A stretch of DNA of 64,000 nucleotides, from positions 101,405 through 165,404 of the forward strand of contig CAKRES010000004.1 of NCBI GenBank assembly GCA_934317845.1, written 5' to 3'. Source of the stretch: an uncultured Lachnospiraceae bacterium. Lineage in GTDB: Bacteria; Bacillota; Clostridia; Lachnospirales; Lachnospiraceae. The notes beneath the pieces were generated by a model that did not search any database, had not been told where the DNA came from, and saw nothing but the letters and a program-made list of their open reading frames with translations. Positions 62,740 through 64,000 of this stretch are shown here, piece after piece; the first letter of the stretch is position 1, and each line of letters starts with the position of its first letter. Position numbers and translations under genes: made by a program.

Positions 62740-62775
62740 TAAGAGCAGAGAACCAAAATCCGGTCTCTGCTCTTA
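62740..62775. repeat. Perfect 12-bp inverted repeat (hairpin)
   Basis: TAAGAGCAGAGA (62740-62751) and TCTCTGCTCTTA (62764-62775) pair perfectly around a 12-base loop. There is no T-run on either strand directly after it, so it is not a standard terminator, although it lies between the plus-strand remnant and the 3' end of the minus-strand Rpn fragment. Confidence 0.5.
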
Positions 62776-62847
62776 GTAACTGTCCATCCATCTTATGTCG
62801 CTTTTTTAGTTTACACAAAACTTGAAACGGTCTCAAGAAAACGGTTT

Positions 62848-63330
62848 CTAATTTTCTTTCAAGATTCTTTCTACCTCTTCTTTGGAAATGTTTTTACGTT
62901 TGGCAATTTCTTCTACTGTGTAACCTTCTTCATTGAGGGTGATAACGGCTCCCACAATTTTGCCTTCAATCATACCCTCGGTTCTGCCTTCAGTTCTACC
63001 TTCAATCCGTCCCTCGTTCATTGCTTTATCGATTACTTCACACATCGTAGTAACACCTCCCTTTGATTGGTTGTAGCTTTCCTCAAACCAGGAATCTTTT
63101 GTCAATGCTGACATCATTTTAAGGACTTCTTCTACGTGAAGAATTTTATCCTTTGAAGGAATGTAGTTTTTGTTCTTTCGTATTTGCACGAAATAATCTG
63201 CAACGATCCGGAAATCACTTTTGAACATCTGCACTTGTTCTTCTTCAAGAAATGCAATTTCAAATAAATTGATCTTGTGATCGTTAAAGTAAGGTTTTAA
63301 TTCTTCTGGTACATGAAAAATCTCAGACAA
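62848..63330 (-). pseudogene. Rpn/YhgA-like PD-(D/E)XK transposase-nuclease, C-terminal fragment
   Basis: About 160 codons matching the C-terminal half of Rpn-family (PF04754-like) recombination-promoting nucleases common in Lachnospiraceae: SEIFHVPEELKPYFNDHKIN, FRIVADYFVQIRKNKNYIP, then a hydrophilic tail with the short tandem repeat EGRxEGRTEGRTEGMIEGK and a final HTH-like VEEIAKRKNISKEEVERIL. The frame stays open upstream to about 63420 but without the family's N-terminal nuclease core, so the catalytic part is missing. The start shown is only the first usable codon. Confidence 0.65.
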
Positions 63331-63434
63331 GGTTTTTGGGCTTGTTCCGGTTATAGTTATGACGATAGGTAAGAGAAGACCAGTTATGAATAAAGTAATA
63401 GAATTATAACATAGCAGGAGAGAGGTTGCAATTA

Positions 63435-63502
63435 CACTTCAATTTGTAATTATTACATAAAAAAGTGCAAATGCACATAAATTAGTAATAGCTATTGAAG
63501 TG
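63435..63502. repeat. Inverted repeat ahead of the ATPase gene
   Basis: Arms CACTTCAAT (63435-63443) and ATTGAAGTG (63494-63502) are perfectly complementary. Inside lie partly pairing TTATTAC/GTAATAG segments and a GTGCAAATGCAC palindrome. The unit lies about 70 bases before the ATPase start, where it could act as an operator or as the end of a small mobile unit. Confidence 0.4.
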
Positions 63503-63569
63503 AAAATGATTTATTGGTAAAATAACATTACTAAAATTCGTGAAATGCACAAAAATAAGGAATGATATT

Positions 63570-64000
63570 ATGGAAATTAAGAGGGACTCATATCTTGAAC
63601 AGTTAAAGATAAGAAAAGATAACGGAATGATTAAGATTATCACAGGAATCAGGAGATGCGGCAAATCATTTCTGTTATTTGTATTGTTTAAGAAATATTT
63701 ATTGGAGAGTGGTGTAGATAATGACCACATCATTGAGATTGCGTTAGATGGAATTGAAAATGAGGAGCTGAGAGATCCAAAGAAGTGTTATCAGTATATT
63801 AAAGATGCAATGAAAGATGACCAGAAGTATTATTTGCTTTTGGACGAAGTACAGTTTATGCCACGATTTGAGGAAGTGCTGAACAGTTTGCTTCGTATCA
63901 GTAACATTGATGTGTATGTAACTGGCAGTAATTCTAAGTTTTTATCTAGCGATATTGTAACTGAATTTAGAGGCAGAGGAGATGAAATCAGAATTTATCC
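63570..64000 (+). CDS. AAA family ATPase (DUF4143/archaeal-ATPase-like), 3' end outside window
   Basis: The first 143 codons of a gene that runs off the window. It starts MEIKRDSYLEQLKIRKDNGM, then a P-loop GIRRCGKSF at about residues 26-34, a Walker B YYLLLDEVQFM near 95, and the sensor block VYVTGSNSKFLSS near 125, the pattern of AAA_14 ATPases that usually carry a C-terminal DUF4143 nuclease-like domain (about 400-450 residues in total). ATAAGGAATG precedes the ATG. Such genes are often found alone in accessory regions and their role is poorly known. Confidence 0.85.
   Translation, partial: MEIKRDSYLEQLKIRKDNGMIKIITGIRRCGKSFLLFVLFKKYLLESGVDNDHIIEIALDGIENEELRDPKKCYQYIKDAMKDDQKYYLLLDEVQFMPRFEEVLNSLLRISNIDVYVTGSNSKFLSSDIVTEFRGRGDEIRIY

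Noticed and set aside
62740..62775. Rho-independent terminator
   Set aside because: The stem is perfect, but no T-run follows on either strand, so it is listed only as an inverted repeat.
1..64000. tRNA, rRNA, SRP RNA or riboswitch genes
   Set aside because: None was recognised by eye; a tRNAscan-SE and Infernal run would be needed to exclude small structured RNAs.

Overview
The window looks like chromosome of a Gram-positive clostridium of the Lachnospiraceae type. Evidence: the gene orders rsmD-coaD-ylbJ-tmcAL, yceD-rpmF-(plsX)-rnc-smc-ftsY and ylxM-ffh-rpsP-khpA-rimM-trmD-rplS; strong GGAGG-type ribosome binding sites; a Pta-AckA acetate pathway; and a Firmicutes-type split CpsB/CpsC/CpsD tyrosine-kinase system. 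The genus cannot be fixed from the sequence alone.

Regions: (1) 1-5.7 kb, housekeeping: the 3' part of a PepD-type dipeptidase, rsmD, coaD, a coiled-coil protein, and on the minus strand tmcAL and ylbJ. (2) 5.9-11.05 kb, accessory: a type IV McrBC restriction locus, a broken DUF6508-like gene, and a tandem duplicate of a secreted protein. (3) 11.3-28.3 kb, core: pta-ackA, yceD-rpmF, plsX-rnc-smc-ftsY, a threonine ammonia-lyase, an orphan RACo-like Fe-S/ASKHA protein, then the SRP/ribosome-maturation operon behind a promoter flanked by two matching dyads. (4) 28.3-32.6 kb: two long hairpin-forming non-coding elements, a SpoVB-like flippase, a cysteine desulfurase and a PHP phosphatase. (5) 32.97-36.3 kb, cell surface: a very lysine-rich secreted Ig-like protein with extreme codon bias, then a three-gene sortase cluster. 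(6) 36.3-61.5 kb, a large exopolysaccharide/capsule locus, all on the plus strand. (7) 59.2-64 kb, a graveyard of mobile and defence genes: a degenerate IS3 copy, an IS21 end fused to an AbiH fragment, a YhcG/DUF1016 remnant, an Rpn-family fragment, and the start of an AAA ATPase gene.

The polysaccharide locus reads as a Wzx/Wzy pathway. CpsB/C/D control assembly. There are two phosphoglycosyl transferases, a membrane 4,6-dehydratase and an aminotransferase for an amino-sugar. A LysA-like decarboxylase sits beside an ATP-grasp ligase. Glycosyltransferases, a LicD transferase, a TarI/IspD-like cytidylyltransferase with an SDR partner, a Wzy polymerase, a pyruvyl transferase, a Wzx flippase, an aldo/keto reductase, an Fe-S/FrhB protein fused to a hexapeptide acyltransferase, and a membrane acyltransferase complete it. 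From about 44 kb the DNA becomes visibly more AT-rich than the housekeeping part, which suggests that the serotype-specific half was acquired horizontally.

The best candidates for undescribed biology are the decarboxylase/ATP-grasp pair and the FrhB-acyltransferase fusion in the glycan locus, the sortase trio beside the lysine-rich protein, and the paired dyads around the ylxM-ffh promoter. No rRNA, tRNA or CRISPR array was seen.
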